Shown here: piece by piece, positions 1 through 12,074 of the stretch
Position numbering within the stretch: position 1 is the first letter of the stretch
Layout: every line of letters starts with the position of its first letter
From: Rostratula benghalensis
Lineage: Eukaryota > Chordata > Aves > Charadriiformes > Rostratulidae
Assembly (NCBI GenBank): GCA_013399305.1
Contig: VXAI01000020.1
Location: 7,324,607-7,388,606, forward strand
Length of the DNA stretch: 64,000 bases
Reading direction: 5' to 3'
Translations under genes and position numbers: made by a program
Notes under the pieces: model-generated
Database searches by the model: none
Seen by the model: the letters and a program-made list of their open reading frames with translations, nothing else
Told to the model about the DNA's origin: nothing

Positions 1-2171
1 AATAGTATCTATGAATTATGCTGTTGAACTCTCACTTCTAGGAACTTGTTTTGATATCCTGATGAAAGAAGTGCAGTCTTGTTGGGATTAGTCTCAAGAA
101 GGATTTAATTCCCTCCGTGCTACAGACCTGATTTTGCAATGTACTTAAGTAAGAGCCGTTGCTAACTAGGGCTCTCCAAAACCAACGTTTCACATAAACT
201 GAAGTGTGTTCTTGAATCGTGCCTGTGGTTTTGTGTGACTGTCATTCTCTTTCCTCTGAGTGGGAATGAAGCAAGTGGCAAAACTGCAGGGGAAATGCCC
301 AAGGACTGCAGTCCTGTAAATCCTTCATGTTCACTTGAACTTAATCCGATCAGGAATAAGGCCAGGTACCCTGGGATTTTGCCTTCCCCTTAAGGAAGGA
401 CCCAATAAGGGTCCTTTTTACTACTGTACCTCTCTCTTGCTCTTCCCATACATCATCAGAGAAGAGAAAGATGTTAGCTCATTTCTTTGTTTGTTGTTCT
501 CCTGAGATAAAGAGACCATAAATGCCGTTTACATTTCTCATCTAGGAAATGACATTTTTAAATAGATTTGCTGTTTCTGCAGAAAGGCAATTGTCTTGAT
601 TTTCTGACAAGATTTGTTGAGCTACAGAGGTCTGTAAAAAAGAAAAAAAAAGTTTGCAGCATGGGTAGAAGGTACGGCCTCCTCAGAATTATATACTAAA
701 TTGTTTGGTTTGGGTTCTTTTTTAAAGTCACTATCTACAGGACATAAGTAAACATCATTGATCAAACAAGGTAAAAGGAAGTGGACACAGAAATGAGTGA
801 AACTGTTCTATTTTCTGTAGAAAGACTGGTGGGCTCAGGAAGACAACATTTGAAATAAATATAATATAAATATATAGAGAGAATTTGGGGGAAAATAATT
901 GTAGCACTTTCTTTGTGTTCTGTGCACACTTAAGATGCTGTCCTTTTGATTTTTTTCCCTCTTCATGTTACTAAGATAAACACAGCTAACTTTATTTATC
1001 TTGGTACATAAAAATCTTAGAGATTTTCCCAGTCATTATCATAAGGAGATCAACACATACTGAAGCAAAGGGACTTGCATAGACTTAGGACAGTTGAAAA
1101 TTTGACCTCCCTCTTATGTTTAATTTCAAGTAGATGCTAAATAATTCAGAGATATAGACAAAAGACACCAATGAAAGTGTAATGCTATGCCACTGAGAGG
1201 AATTAATTTAGAACCCTTTAAACAAAGGAAAATAGAACAATACTTCTTGCCTGAAGTCTTTGTGTTGTCTAATGCATGTGAAATTAATGTCTCCTCAAAG
1301 TAACAGCACGATGTGAGTGAGAATGACCTTATAATTATGTGAAATACTACTGAAACTGAAATGAAAAATGTTAGCGCTTCAAAATTTATGGGGGGATATC
1401 TTTATATGAGACTAAGAAGACAATAAAAAATAGCTCTTTTCCATTTTTAAGCAAAGTAGTTTAAAATGTATTATTTTCTGCATAAATCTACATTAGATAT
1501 ATATTAAAAAAGGATGTCTTTCTAGCCAGCTGTAAATTTTATTAATTACATGATTATACTGTAGAGCAATTTGTCTTTTTTTTTTTTTCAATAAGACACA
1601 ATGTCATTCATAATATAATTCCTTGAAAGGCCACTGATATGCTCAGAATTAATGATCTGCTCAAATTCCTGATTAGAGCTTTCATAAGTAAACTCAAAGT
1701 TCTCATTTTTCATTTTTTATTGTATCATTTACATGTAGATATTTGTTTTTAATTTGATATGCCCTTTCAATTAATGCAACCAGATATTTTAACGCGGAAA
1801 TTCAAAGAGAGGACTTCTATGACAGGTTATCTATTCAGAGGGACTAGGGAATCCATGGACTGTCAGTGGAAAAAAATCTTTTATTTTTGGCATGACAATG
1901 AATTTACTAACCCTCTTTATTTGTTTAGTCAGGATTAAATATAGATAAAGGAATTTCTGAGTAAATGTCACAAATGTAGTCTGACCTGAATCAGACTCTG
2001 ACTAAATAAAATACATCCATGTAATGAACACATAGCAATTGAATTATTTATATACCATAGAGGGGTTAAAAATTCCCTCGGAAGAAGATCCGCTATTTCT
2101 AATACAATTTTCAATGGTAACTACACTCACTTACTTGTGTATGGTTTTTATGTTTCCTTTTTTTCCTCTAG
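1..2171 (+). other. SNTG1: SNTG1 intron, 3' part
   Basis: This is the sequence upstream of the penultimate SNTG1 coding exon. It ends in a pyrimidine-rich tract and TAG, a normal 3' splice site at 2169-2171. I looked for the preceding syntrophin exon and did not find it, so the stretch is taken as the 3' part of a longer intron. It is AT-rich, with short A and T runs (for example about 14 T near 1576), and I saw no recognisable interspersed repeat or RNA gene. Confidence 0.75.
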
Positions 2172-2282
2172 GCTGTACTTTGGAGGTACAAGTTTTCCCA
2201 GCTGAAAGGTTCTTCAGATGATGGGAAGAGCAAAATCAAATTTTTGTTCCAAAACCAAGATACGAAACAAATTGAAGCAAAG
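2172..2282 (+). CDS. SNTG1: Gamma-1-syntrophin, penultimate coding exon
   Basis: The exon is 111 bp, exactly 37 codons, in phase 0 from GCT (Ala) to AAG (Lys). It is flanked by a polypyrimidine tract plus TAG on the left and GTAAAA on the right. The translation begins AVLWRYKFSQLKGSSDDGK and ends DTKQIEAK, which I recognise as the C-terminal part of gamma-syntrophins. These are cytoplasmic adaptor proteins of the dystrophin-associated complex, with a PDZ domain, PH-type domains and a C-terminal syntrophin-unique (SU) region. This exon lies at the end of the second PH-like region, leading into SU. KSKIKFLFQN fits gamma-1 better than my recollection of gamma-2 (SNTG2). The reading frame continues directly into the exon at 10475. 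One difference from the mammalian protein as I remember it is FQNQD in place of FQNPD. The preceding exon lies outside the window, so the gene is partial at its 5' side. Confidence 0.95.
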
Positions 2283-5200
2283 GTAAAAACAATACATTGT
2301 TTTATAAAGGGAATGTACATTAAGCACAGTTATCAAAGTAGCCAGAAGCAAATTAAACTAAATTACTTAGCTACATTAGATTAATGCACAAAGTCAAAAA
2401 ATGCAAAGTAAATGAAAAAAGTTACAAGAAAAGAAAACTGAATCAATTGCTTGGGGTTTTGCTAGCTAACAGTTTTTTTGAATGGTGTAATTATATTAGA
2501 AAATAATGAAAAGTAGGACTTGCTGTATATGGTTTTGGGCACATTTGCCCAAATTTATCATTCTGATAAAACTGGCTGAGAGTTTGAATGCCTTCTTTTT
2601 CACCTTGTGCTTGTATCATGAAGAAATGGTGCAGAATATATCTTTAAGTCAACCTGAGGACAAAACCGAGCAAAGGTCTAAAATGTGTTTTTATTTATCT
2701 GAGCAAAGAAGTTCCCTGGTAAGACTGAAGCTTTCTTTCTGTGTCTAATTAAAAATCAGAATCATTGTCTTTTCAGTTGTGTTTTTGATTCAAGAGTTAA
2801 TATATAAGAACAGTAACCCTGAGAGATTTATGCTTAATTTGATTTATGTCTTTTGAGAATAGGGCATTTACTATCCGATGTGTGTGAAGCAAAGTGATCT
2901 CTCAGCATCTTTGATAACTGAAACTGCCATAGAGTCAGAATTGAAGTTCTTTCTGATTAGAAACGCGATTTTTTGTGTAAACCTAAAGAATATTTTCTTG
3001 GGCACCTGTAAGTCTTGCTTTTGAAACATTTCCTACAACATTTTTTCCTGACTCTGTCAGAGACCAAATTGCTGAATCAATGTCTTAGCAATATGGTTCT
3101 CTAAGCAAAAAGAAAATGGATAAATAAATTGTTGTCTAAATGGGCTAAATATGCACAGCATAATACAGTATGTAAAGAAAAAAGGTATTATATTTGGGGC
3201 AGTTGTGAGTTTAAATGCAAATAGCTACATTATGTAGCTATTTTTCCTTCCTGTACATCTCTTTATGTTTGCTATTATTTTCTATCTAACATCTGTTTCT
3301 TTGATTTTGAATGTTTTACTCAATGCAGTGTATGTATGTATATACGTGGGGAAAAGTTCCCATTAAATCAACAGCAATAGAATGTAACAGAGCCTGGCTT
3401 TCAATACCTTAATGTTTGATACATCTCAAAGAAAAATATTTTCTTCTGAATTCCTTCAGAATTTTTTTAGATATATAGAATATCATCTCTTATAAGAAAA
3501 CAGAAATAAACAACGTCACAAGAATTATTTTCTCTTAAATAATTGGAAAATCTTATCATGTTCCTAAGTACAGTAAAGCTCATCATTATTTTTCTAATAT
3601 CTGTCTGGTTTTGCTACTGTACTAACACATGATTATAGGACTACAGAAATTTCATAGTAATCCAAGAAAGAGACAGTGTTTCTTTTATTTTTTTCCAATT
3701 TGGAAATAAAAGTTGCTTTTAATTAATTTTCTTGGTAATCAAAGTATATCAGTTATATTGTGATAAAAAAATATAAGATTATGTTGTCTTTGGAAGTGTT
3801 ACAATATTTATAGTGAGCACTTCTTTCCAATTTGTTTATGTATGAACTATGTTGCTTAATCTAAGAAATACAGATAAATTAAGCTATAAAATGAATGTGA
3901 AGATTCTTGGGTCATATTTTGATTAATTTAAAATCCTATGGATAGGCACTTCCATTTCCTTTAAGCTTTTCATGGATTCAACGCACTGTTCAGCCTTGGA
4001 AGAGGTGGAACAATTAAGCCTCTATTTTTTGGACTTTACCAGCATTACAGAGTTAGAGGTATAGCTATTTGGGGAGCTCTTGAGCCATTAAGAAATGTTA
4101 ATCAGATTTTCAGCAACGCTTGTAATTTCAGGTTTCATGCCTACTGTATGCAGGCTTCATTTGGAATCATATGATGGAAATTTTGTAAAACATCTGTTAA
4201 AGGTTGTGATGAATATTCATGGCCATAACTGTCATCACCTGTTAAATGCAGCTCTGTAGTTCATATGGCATGGAGATCCCCTGTTGTAAAGGGAAAGACA
4301 GTGCAACATTTTCTTTACATAAAGATAACTTTTTGGCAGTTATATTAAATGGGGAACAATCAGAATATAGTGAAATGAGAGCTCACAGCTGAGAACAAGA
4401 CCAAAAATGTGAGGAGCCATTGCCCCAATGTATTTGGGCTCTTCACTTCTGCATTCCCAAGCAGTAAAGTGGAAGAAGGGTACGGCAGATAACTGTGATA
4501 CAGCTGAAGAGAGTTACTAGAACTAAGAGTGACTTTTACCCCTTCATCATTAACACAAACACAACCTATGCATACCTGATCTCTGACTTCACCATGGAAG
4601 TTATTGAATCCCCATCCCTGGTGATATTTAAAAGGTAGTACAAGGTTTAGTGGTGGGCTTGATAGTGCTAGGTTTAGAGATGGACTCAATGATCTTAAAA
4701 GTGTTTGCCAACCTAAGTGATTCTGATTCTATATAATTACTTCTTGTAAAAATATGAGTTATCAAAATCTGACATGGTCCTGCCTTCCTGTTTTTTAAAA
4801 TGCTGCACATGTATCTCATGCTATCCCAGATGTGTGTGATTATGGCATGTTGTATCTATGTGGTAATATCCTTTAGCTTTAGAACATTTACTCATTATAT
4901 AGAGAGTTAAGAGTGTCAGAGTGCTTAGCTACTGAATTTTTATCCAAACTTCTTCTAAATTTATTATTATTCTAGAAATACATTCAGAATCGTAGATGGA
5001 AATTTCTTGGAAAGAAAAATAAATATACACACCCCTTTAAATTTTTGCCATACTGTCTTCATAATTGTCTAGCAGCTTTTCTGTATTCTGGTAGAATATA
5101 TAGAGATATCACTGTTAATGTTAGAAGAATCTAGGAAAAGTACTTTTTGAGAAAACATACAGGACCACATCCATTTATCAGTCACCTTTTTTTTTTCCTT

Positions 5201-6235
5201 GAGAAACAGAGTTGCCACCAGAGTTTATATTCCTAAGTGATAGAAAGACCTTCACTGACCCTGAATAACATGTATTTTTATAATGCTGTTAAAAATGTTA
5301 CAGTGTGCTTCATGCCTGATATAACAAAATTCAAAATGGCGTTCTTTGAGACATACAACTTGCTGTGGATTTAGTTGCAGTTTCACTAGGTGTACTTCTT
5401 TTCAGCTTGAAAATAATTTAGGATATTTAAACATTTGCATTATTATCTCCAATATTGTTAAAATACTGTCTTTTTTTTTGTAGGGATTTTGTACTGATAC
5501 TTTTATTTGGTTTCTCTGTAAGTAATATTGTGTTACTATAAAGATACACAGGGCAATATAAAAGAAGTGTTTCCTTGTAGATTTAAGCAGTTCCAGTCTG
5601 AAAAATCCACACAGTAATTACCATAGGTCACGCCAGTGAGTCCATGTCTGGATGCAAACACCTAACTTTGAATGCCTCTAAGTCGAGGTCTAAGTGGTTT
5701 CTGAGAAGAAAATCACTTAGGGGCAGCATTAATCACCGATACACCTTAGACTTTCCAATCTGTAGGTTATTTCCCAGCTGTCACTCAGCAGGAGATATGG
5801 TACAAGTTTGCACAGTCAGACAGAATTTTTCTGACTGAGAGCTACAAAATAGAGCTGTCGGCTTGGCAGATTGTGGAGCCTACGTGTCCCACTCTGTTCT
5901 TCATGAGCAGTTGGGGCTGTGTTGAAAAAACTAAGCACAGAAGGGCAAAGCTTTCTCCTTGTCTGTAAGACACAAAGGGATTCACTTAGGCACCTTCCTA
6001 TCTAGTTACCTATCTATTGACCTATTTGTTTAGCTATAGTTTAATGGTCCATTAGTGTCTCTCCAGTATCACAGCAGCTTCCAGAGGCTAACAGAGTCTC
6101 AGGACTGTAATAAACTCAGAGTGCTGTGTTCCTCAATTTTACCTGGCTAAGTATTGGACCACTGCAATACAAACTGCATTATATTTTTCTGAAAGAAATG
6201 GAGAATATCTTAAATCTATGAAAGATCCTGTTTAT

Positions 6236-6267
6236 GTATATATATATACATCTGTATATACATATAC
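6236..6267. repeat. TA-rich microsatellite
   Basis: An imperfect (TA)n/(TATG)n tract within the last SNTG1 intron, interrupted by short C-containing units. Confidence 0.7.
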
Positions 6268-7960
6268 GCTCATGAACATAGGAGTATGTGAGGTATATAA
6301 AAATCAGCATCAGCACTGTTTTTATTATTACATGCAATCTCCATTTTAATTTTGTAAGTAAATGCACCGACTGGTAATTTCTGTGAACTGAGAGCTTCTG
6401 TGCCTTGTAAAACATAGGTATAACTCAAAAGGTACACTTCAGTCTGCGCTTTCACCTCTCACCTTGCCGGGCTTTTTACAGTTAGAAAAACTCAGGTGAG
6501 GCCACACAGCAGCACTGCATCAGGTTCGCTTTTGTTCAGAGACTAGCTGAACCCCTCAGCTGAGTGTTACAAACCCAAAGTGAATACAAAAATCAGCACA
6601 TCAAGATGAAGACCCAGTCGATTGTCTATCTGAATGTGAAGAACAGAAGAGGGCAGAAATATGTATCAGCAAAGGAAGAAATGTAACTTCAAGGGCGTAG
6701 AATTAATACTTAGTAATTAATTAATACTACATTAATAGTAATTAATGACAATGAATTTGTACTTCAAATTATTTTGTATAGAAATCTAAATTAAAATAAG
6801 ACACATTGGTTGAGTTACTGCTGTTGCAATGTGAATGGAATACGTTCAAGTGTTGCAAGGTGTCTTGATGTCTGCCTCCACCATTTTCCAGGCTGACATT
6901 TCTGCTTGTTTTAAGTCTATTCTCCAAAATATAATTTTAATTTAATCCTCGTTCTTAGCCTTGAGAGTTTTTCTGCAAGCCTCACAATACTCTTCAAGTT
7001 TAGAATATCATCTTTAAATGAGTTTCAAGTATACATCCTTAGAATTTTTATATAGTGATTGCTCAATTGCAGTGACTGCATTCTGAGTTCCAATTTCTGA
7101 CCTGTGTAGATTTGTGTCATTCAGTTTTTAGTTTCCATGTGCATTGCACAGGGATTATCAGTTTAATATTTCTTTTATATCAGATTCTATCCTAATATAG
7201 AGAAACCATGAACACTACATTTGATGAAAGAATAAATATCTTCTCAGATCAACAACTTATATATGGATGAAAGAAAAGGGGATTTTTTTTCTAAGCATAT
7301 AGTGAATAAACTTACAATTGCTTGATTTTGTAGATGTATTCCTTATGTAGTTGTATGAGTAATATAATGCAATAAGCGTTGTTTGGTTTGGTTTGGGTTT
7401 TTTTTTAATCTAAGGGAACTCTCTTTTTTTTTTTTTTTCCTTTCCATCTCTGTCTTTTCCAAACAGTTATTCTTTCTGAAAGGTTACTGGAATTCCCATA
7501 CACTTCTAACCATGCTCAATGACCGCATCTTTCTCACATACCTGCCAACTTACATTGTCCTCAGCAGAAACTATGGATGTTCAGATTGATGTCTAATAAA
7601 ATGACAGCAATGTAGGGCGAGAGTAATTTGAAGAAGGGATAGCTTAGAATGACATTTAGAAAACAGAGGGTACACTGATATTCCAGGAGCGTAGGGTCTT
7701 AGGTGAGGTGTACAAACAACAGTCTGGAAATTGGAATATTAATAATATTTTGCTTTTCCCTTCTGCTAGCAACTTTAATGACTTCACTGCATATTTCTTC
7801 AGGTTTCTTAGTGTCAGTCTGTTTATTTCAAACTTCACCTGAAGCTGGGTGTGCAATACATAGTACCCTGCCTAGATGAAAGTGTATTTGGACAAGAGGA
7901 TGACTGAGGACAGTCTGTATGAAAACAACCAGGGGTTGCTAGGTGTGCACAAAGGCTCCC

Positions 7961-7973
7961 CTCCACCTGCTGG
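7961..7973 (-). promoter_or_regulatory. CTCF-like motif (candidate)
   Basis: Read on the minus strand, the site is CCAGCAGGTGGAG, which fits the CTCF core CC-N-S-Y-AG-R-N-GG apart from its 3' end (GGA rather than GGC). A motif match alone does not show binding. It lies in the last SNTG1 intron, just upstream of a repeat-free block. Confidence 0.25.
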
Positions 7974-8039
7974 CAGTAGTGCGGACCCGTGAGCAGCCAA
8001 AAGTACAAGTTCTCAGCAGAAGTGAGGGAATGTTTTGCC

Positions 8040-8540
8040 TGTCAGCAGCTCTACATGAAATCTTATCTGTTCATTAAGCTTTCTTGTTATTATGCTAATC
8101 TGCCAGAAAAGTGCTGTTCTTGATAGATCGCATTCCTGTCAATCAGGCTCCTGTGAGTTGAGCTGCAGCCATTAATCAGGCCTGTATGTACTCACCACAT
8201 ACCAGTCAGCCTACTGTGCTTCATATTGTTTCAATTTCCAGTTAAATATGCATGTCTAGATTGAAATAGGAATAATGTTTCATGGCAAATAGGAATCTAG
8301 CATTTACTAGCTTCTTTGCAGTCAAGCTAATTTCTATGTCGCATCATTACTATCAATAATTGTAATCCAACGGAACCTTTGGAGGCTGTGTTCTGTTGCC
8401 TAACCCATTTTCCTTGAAGGTCCATTGAGCAATGGATTCTTCCAATGTGTTACTGTTGCAGAAACACCTGTGCTAACTGTTGTTAATAATTGTACTAATG
8501 CACTGTGAAAATTCAGTGTCCAGTAGCTGTAATTATAATA
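8040..8540. other. Candidate conserved non-coding block in last SNTG1 intron
   Basis: This repeat-free stretch has more balanced composition than its surroundings. It contains an octamer-like ATGCTAAT (8092-8099), an ATTAATCAGG homeodomain-type site (8171-8180) and further TAAT cores. No ORF or RNA fold is evident. Calling it a conserved element is inference from texture, since no alignment was available. Confidence 0.25.
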
Positions 8541-9267
8541 GTAAGAACTTTCAGCTAGTGGGGTTACCTAATTGACTTGAACAATTCTCAAACTGTAATA
8601 TTTGTTTTAATAGTCTCATCCTGTTGAGACATAAGGGGAAAGGTAGTCTTTCTACGGATAACACATAGAACTGGTATTACAAATATGAAATATTTATTCT
8701 CTCATCTTAAGCTTCAGTTTTATTTTTATAGTACCAGAAAGACTTGAATGACTGATAATGCTTATTCTGAAATAGCTTCCACGATTCCTTGTTTCCTCTT
8801 CTTTGAATTTCCATTGTTTTCCTATGATAAGTTTTCTGATTTTGAAATTTGAGGGAAGAAAAAGATCTTTGGCATAGTAATAAAATTGCCCTTTTCACAA
8901 TGTTTAAAAATGAGAATGTCTCTAACCAGATTTTTTCAAAGTGGACACAGATGGCAGGTTTGTAAAATTTGGCATAAACTTTGTCTTCTTTATTGAGAAC
9001 TGGTAGTTACGGGAGTTTAAAGAAGCTCATGGGATGTTATAAATTTATTTCTGAGCACGTCTGTAGGACATCTGCTCAGGTTGTAAGAGAGCTGAACAAA
9101 GCTTCACCTATTCAGGACATCGCTGGACACTCTGCACACACAGATGTCTGCTTTCAGGCAGTTATTCCCCCTCGCACATGAGGGATTTGGGAATGTCTCC
9201 ATGAATTACGTGAAGCAATATCTTCCAAGAAATCTCAAGAGGCAGAAAACTTCAGGTTAATGTCATT

Positions 9268-9313
9268 TTGAGAGATTTAGCAATTTTAGTTTGAGAGATT
9301 TAGCAATTTTAGT
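9268..9313. repeat. Perfect 2 x 23-bp tandem duplication
   Basis: The 23-bp unit, beginning TTGAGAGATT and ending TTTTAGT, is present twice without mismatch at 9268-9290 and 9291-9313. Identity of the copies suggests a recent slippage or duplication event in the intron. Confidence 0.95.
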
Positions 9314-9614
9314 TGACTTTACAACATTATCAATATTCTTCTAAACAAAAAAGCAAAACCCTCTACCCTATATAGCCTGGAAGTACCAGTGCGAGACAGA
9401 ATGACAAATAGAAAATACCACAGATATCTATTACTGGCTTCATGTTGCAGTGAAAAAATTTGTATAGTCAGTGAGTCAAAGCAGAAAGATGGCAACTCTG
9501 CAACATCATCCCTGCACTTATATGTATTCAATTACCTCAGTTTCAGCTTTCAAATACAACAGATATATTTATGGGTTAAATGCCAACTCCAGAAACACAT
9601 ACTGAAGATAAGCT

Positions 9615-9631
9615 AAAAAAAAAAAAAAAAA
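9615..9631. repeat. A homopolymer (17)
   Basis: A run of 17 A in the last SNTG1 intron. No retrocopy body was recognised beside it. Confidence 0.9.
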
Positions 9632-10474
9632 TTACACAATGACAATTAAACACAAAGGAGCAAATTTATATATCTAAAAAAAAGGAATTTTTCTTTATTT
9701 CCTCTGTAGTGGTGTCTAAAAGATTCCCAGATAGTCTCATCACATGCTGAGAAGCTCTAAAGAAACGTCAATTAAAGTAGAAAAAAGAAGGACTTTGTCT
9801 AATATCATTAATAAGATTAAAAAATTGAGTCTGTTCTTTTTTTCAATCCAATAACAGAAACTCCTTCAATGAAAACAGATCCAGACTATCACTGTGTGAT
9901 CGTAGCACTTTTTGAAAATGTGTATTTTTAAGTTTCTTTTGTTGGTAAAGAATCAGCAGAAGTAAGGCAATAGCTACGATGTGAGGTGATGTGATGAACA
10001 AATCTAACATATGTTGGACTCAGGTGTTATTGGTCTTTGTGGGCAAATTGGGTATGCAGTAGTCCAGAGATGTGTAGACTGTTATGGTGTAGGCATTCAA
10101 TTACTATGTAAATTAACTTGCAAAAGTGCCGGATTTACATTAACCTGAGGCAAAAAAAGATATTCTATTGTTTTTTAATATATATTAAAAAATATAATTA
10201 CAGTATATTATACCACTTTCCTTCTGCTTTAGCCTCTGGATCTTTTATTTCTATGGAGGCATGTAACTCAGAAATTTGTCCATCTTAGACTCCAAACAGT
10301 TATTTACTGAATAGGGATAGTTCAAGTCCTCATAATGGAGAATTGTCATGCACATTAGCAGAATTACATCAAACTATTGAAATTATTGCTATTTAAATAG
10401 CGGTTCATTGCTGTGTATTATGTTTGTGAGTTGTTCTTTTGTTTCATATTTAATCTTCTTCTTTTCACTTCCAG

Positions 10475-10633
10475 GAGCTGGAGTTTTCCAACCTGTTTGC
10501 CGTCCTTCACTGTATCCATTCATTCTTTGCAGCCAAAGTGGCTTGTTTGGACCCTTTGTACGTAGGCAGTCAAGCCACAGCTTCTGCTGCTCCCACAACT
10601 TCTGGTACTGGCAAATTAAAGTATACTACTTGA
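10475..10633 (+). CDS. SNTG1: Gamma-1-syntrophin, terminal coding exon and stop
   Basis: The exon follows CTTCCAG at 10468-10474 and has 52 sense codons plus TGA (10631-10633). The translation begins ELEFSNLFAVLHCIHSFF, continues AAKVACLDPL, and ends GKLKYTT. This is the syntrophin-unique C-terminus, which in syntrophins works with the adjacent PH-like region in binding dystrophin-family proteins. HSFFAAKVACLDPL and the Ser/Thr/Ala-rich tail ending KYTT match gamma-1 rather than gamma-2. The tail (roughly residues 29-49 of the exon) differs from the mammalian sequence as I recall it (YVGSQ for FLGNQ, and changes in the Ala/Ser/Thr run), while the first 28 residues are essentially unchanged. 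The frame is intact, so the gene looks functional here. The protein ends in TT; no classical PDZ ligand is claimed. Confidence 0.95.
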   Translation, partial: ELEFSNLFAVLHCIHSFFAAKVACLDPLYVGSQATASAAPTTSGTGKLKYTT

Positions 10634-10818
10634 CATCTTGCATTATGGCACTGCCACTTAACAACAAGACGTAACAGTGTATAAATATTCATAAGATGTA
10701 GACGTTTGGTGAACCATGTACGTGGAAACCAATCCTGGAGGCAAGACATCTTGCAGCATCAGCAGATAAATGGTCACGTGGGATCATAAATTCATCTCTG
10801 TTCTGCAAGACATCAGTA

Positions 10819-10824
10819 AATAAA
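10819..10824 (+). promoter_or_regulatory. Polyadenylation signal AATAAA, proximal
   Basis: Canonical hexamer 186 bp after the SNTG1 stop codon. It is followed by a C/A-rich stretch rather than a clear GU-rich element, so it may be weak. Confidence 0.4.
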
Positions 10825-10914
10825 CCTAGTCAAACCCCCAGAATAGGATGGATATGCTTTTAGTATGATCTATTTGTACTTACATAGTACTTTAAGCAAC
10901 ACTGGAAGCAAAGG

Positions 10915-10952
10915 AATAAATGACGAAATGAAGCACTTCAGTATTTAATAAA
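10915..10952 (+). promoter_or_regulatory. Paired polyadenylation signals AATAAA, distal
   Basis: Two canonical hexamers lie at 10915-10920 and 10947-10952, about 280-320 bp after the stop. The second is followed within 20 bp by T-rich sequence containing TGCTGT, making this the more likely cleavage region. Confidence 0.5.
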
Positions 10953-12050
10953 ATTTTCAAATTGCTGTAATAATACACAAATAGAATTGTCATTTTCCTG
11001 TTTTCAGATGGTTTTTATGACAATATACTAAACTCTGAGTATGAACCTAATACCCTATCGTTATATTATAAATTACATAAGAGCAAGCAACAAGCATATA
11101 GTACATGGTGACAAGGAGATAAGCATGAAAAGGCATTGGTGTAAGTATCTCCTCAAATAAGAAAGCACTTTAAGCACTATTATAAATCCATACTTGTGTC
11201 CCTATATGGAGTCATACTTCTTTTTCTATTTTGTTCTTTTTAGTCTAACAATAACAAATGTATAGCCACATTGAACTGATAAATTCAAAAAGAGCCACAA
11301 AAAGCAAACCACCTTTCCTTGACTAAGTCCCTTTTCTTTGAGTAAAAAAGAATGTGATATGAATTTAATATTAATTACAAATTATGTGCTATTTACTTCC
11401 TCCCTTTTTTTGTCAAGAATTAAGTTCTGTAAATCTAATAGTCTTTGTTCGCAAGACTTAGCTGGTGAATTTAAGAGACAATCCACTTCATACCCTGTTT
11501 CCATCTTTAATCCTGATTTCACATCACAAGTAGAAACTCTGTTCCACTCAGGCTCTCAACAAAATAGACATTTTACAGTATGCTTGAAAAATGAATCCAC
11601 CCCTTGAATTCAATAATACTTTCCTTTATATATATATTGTTAGTAAAAGACAGGAATAAATTAAATAACCTGTAAAGAATATATAACCGAAAGCATAAAG
11701 TCTTTGTACAATAAGAATTTTACATCGCTCTGGACCGCTAGTTCCAAAGTATCGTTTAATGATGACATCTGAGGAAGTTGTAAATTTAAAATTAGTTTAT
11801 TTAAATATCATTTTGAAAAATAATTGAACTCTGTGCTATTACATACATGGGAAAATGGTGGGAGCATGTGTGAGGTATAGCTGAAAAAACAGAAAAGGTG
11901 AGGGATTCTCTTGCAAGACAGTATAAGAGAACTTAAAAACCTGCAGAAAGAACAGTCAGTGCAGCTACAGTGTGTGCCTAACATCTTAAATGGTACTTTG
12001 TGGGGTTTCTGTTTATTATATTGGAATAAAAGCCTCTCTTTTTTGTTTTC

Positions 12051-12074
12051 TTTTTTTTTTTTTTTTTTTTTTTT
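12051..12074. repeat. T homopolymer (24)
   Basis: An uninterrupted run of 24 T. It creates poly-Phe and poly-Lys in overlapping ORFs on the two strands, which argues that those ORFs are not genes. Confidence 0.95.

Larger units (their letters stand above)
2283..10474 (+). other. SNTG1: SNTG1 last intron (8,192 bp)
   Basis: This GT-AG intron starts GTAAAAAC and ends in a pyrimidine-rich tract with CCAG at 10471-10474. It carries no CR1 or LTR that I can recognise, which is notable beside the CR1-rich sequence downstream. It contains a TA-rich tract (6236-6267), a TTAATTA-rich stretch (6703-6755), a perfect 23-bp tandem duplication (9268-9313), a run of 17 A (9615-9631), a CTCF-like motif (7961-7973), and a repeat-free block at 8040-8540 that looks like a conserved non-coding candidate. 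The short ORFs inside it show no protein family features. Confidence 0.9.
10634..10970 (+). other. SNTG1: SNTG1 3' UTR (approximate end)
   Basis: This is the sequence after the stop codon up to just beyond the last of three closely spaced AATAAA hexamers. The real cleavage site cannot be read from sequence. A further AATAAA near 11656 leaves room for a longer 3' UTR. No repeat interrupts the interval. Confidence 0.6.
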
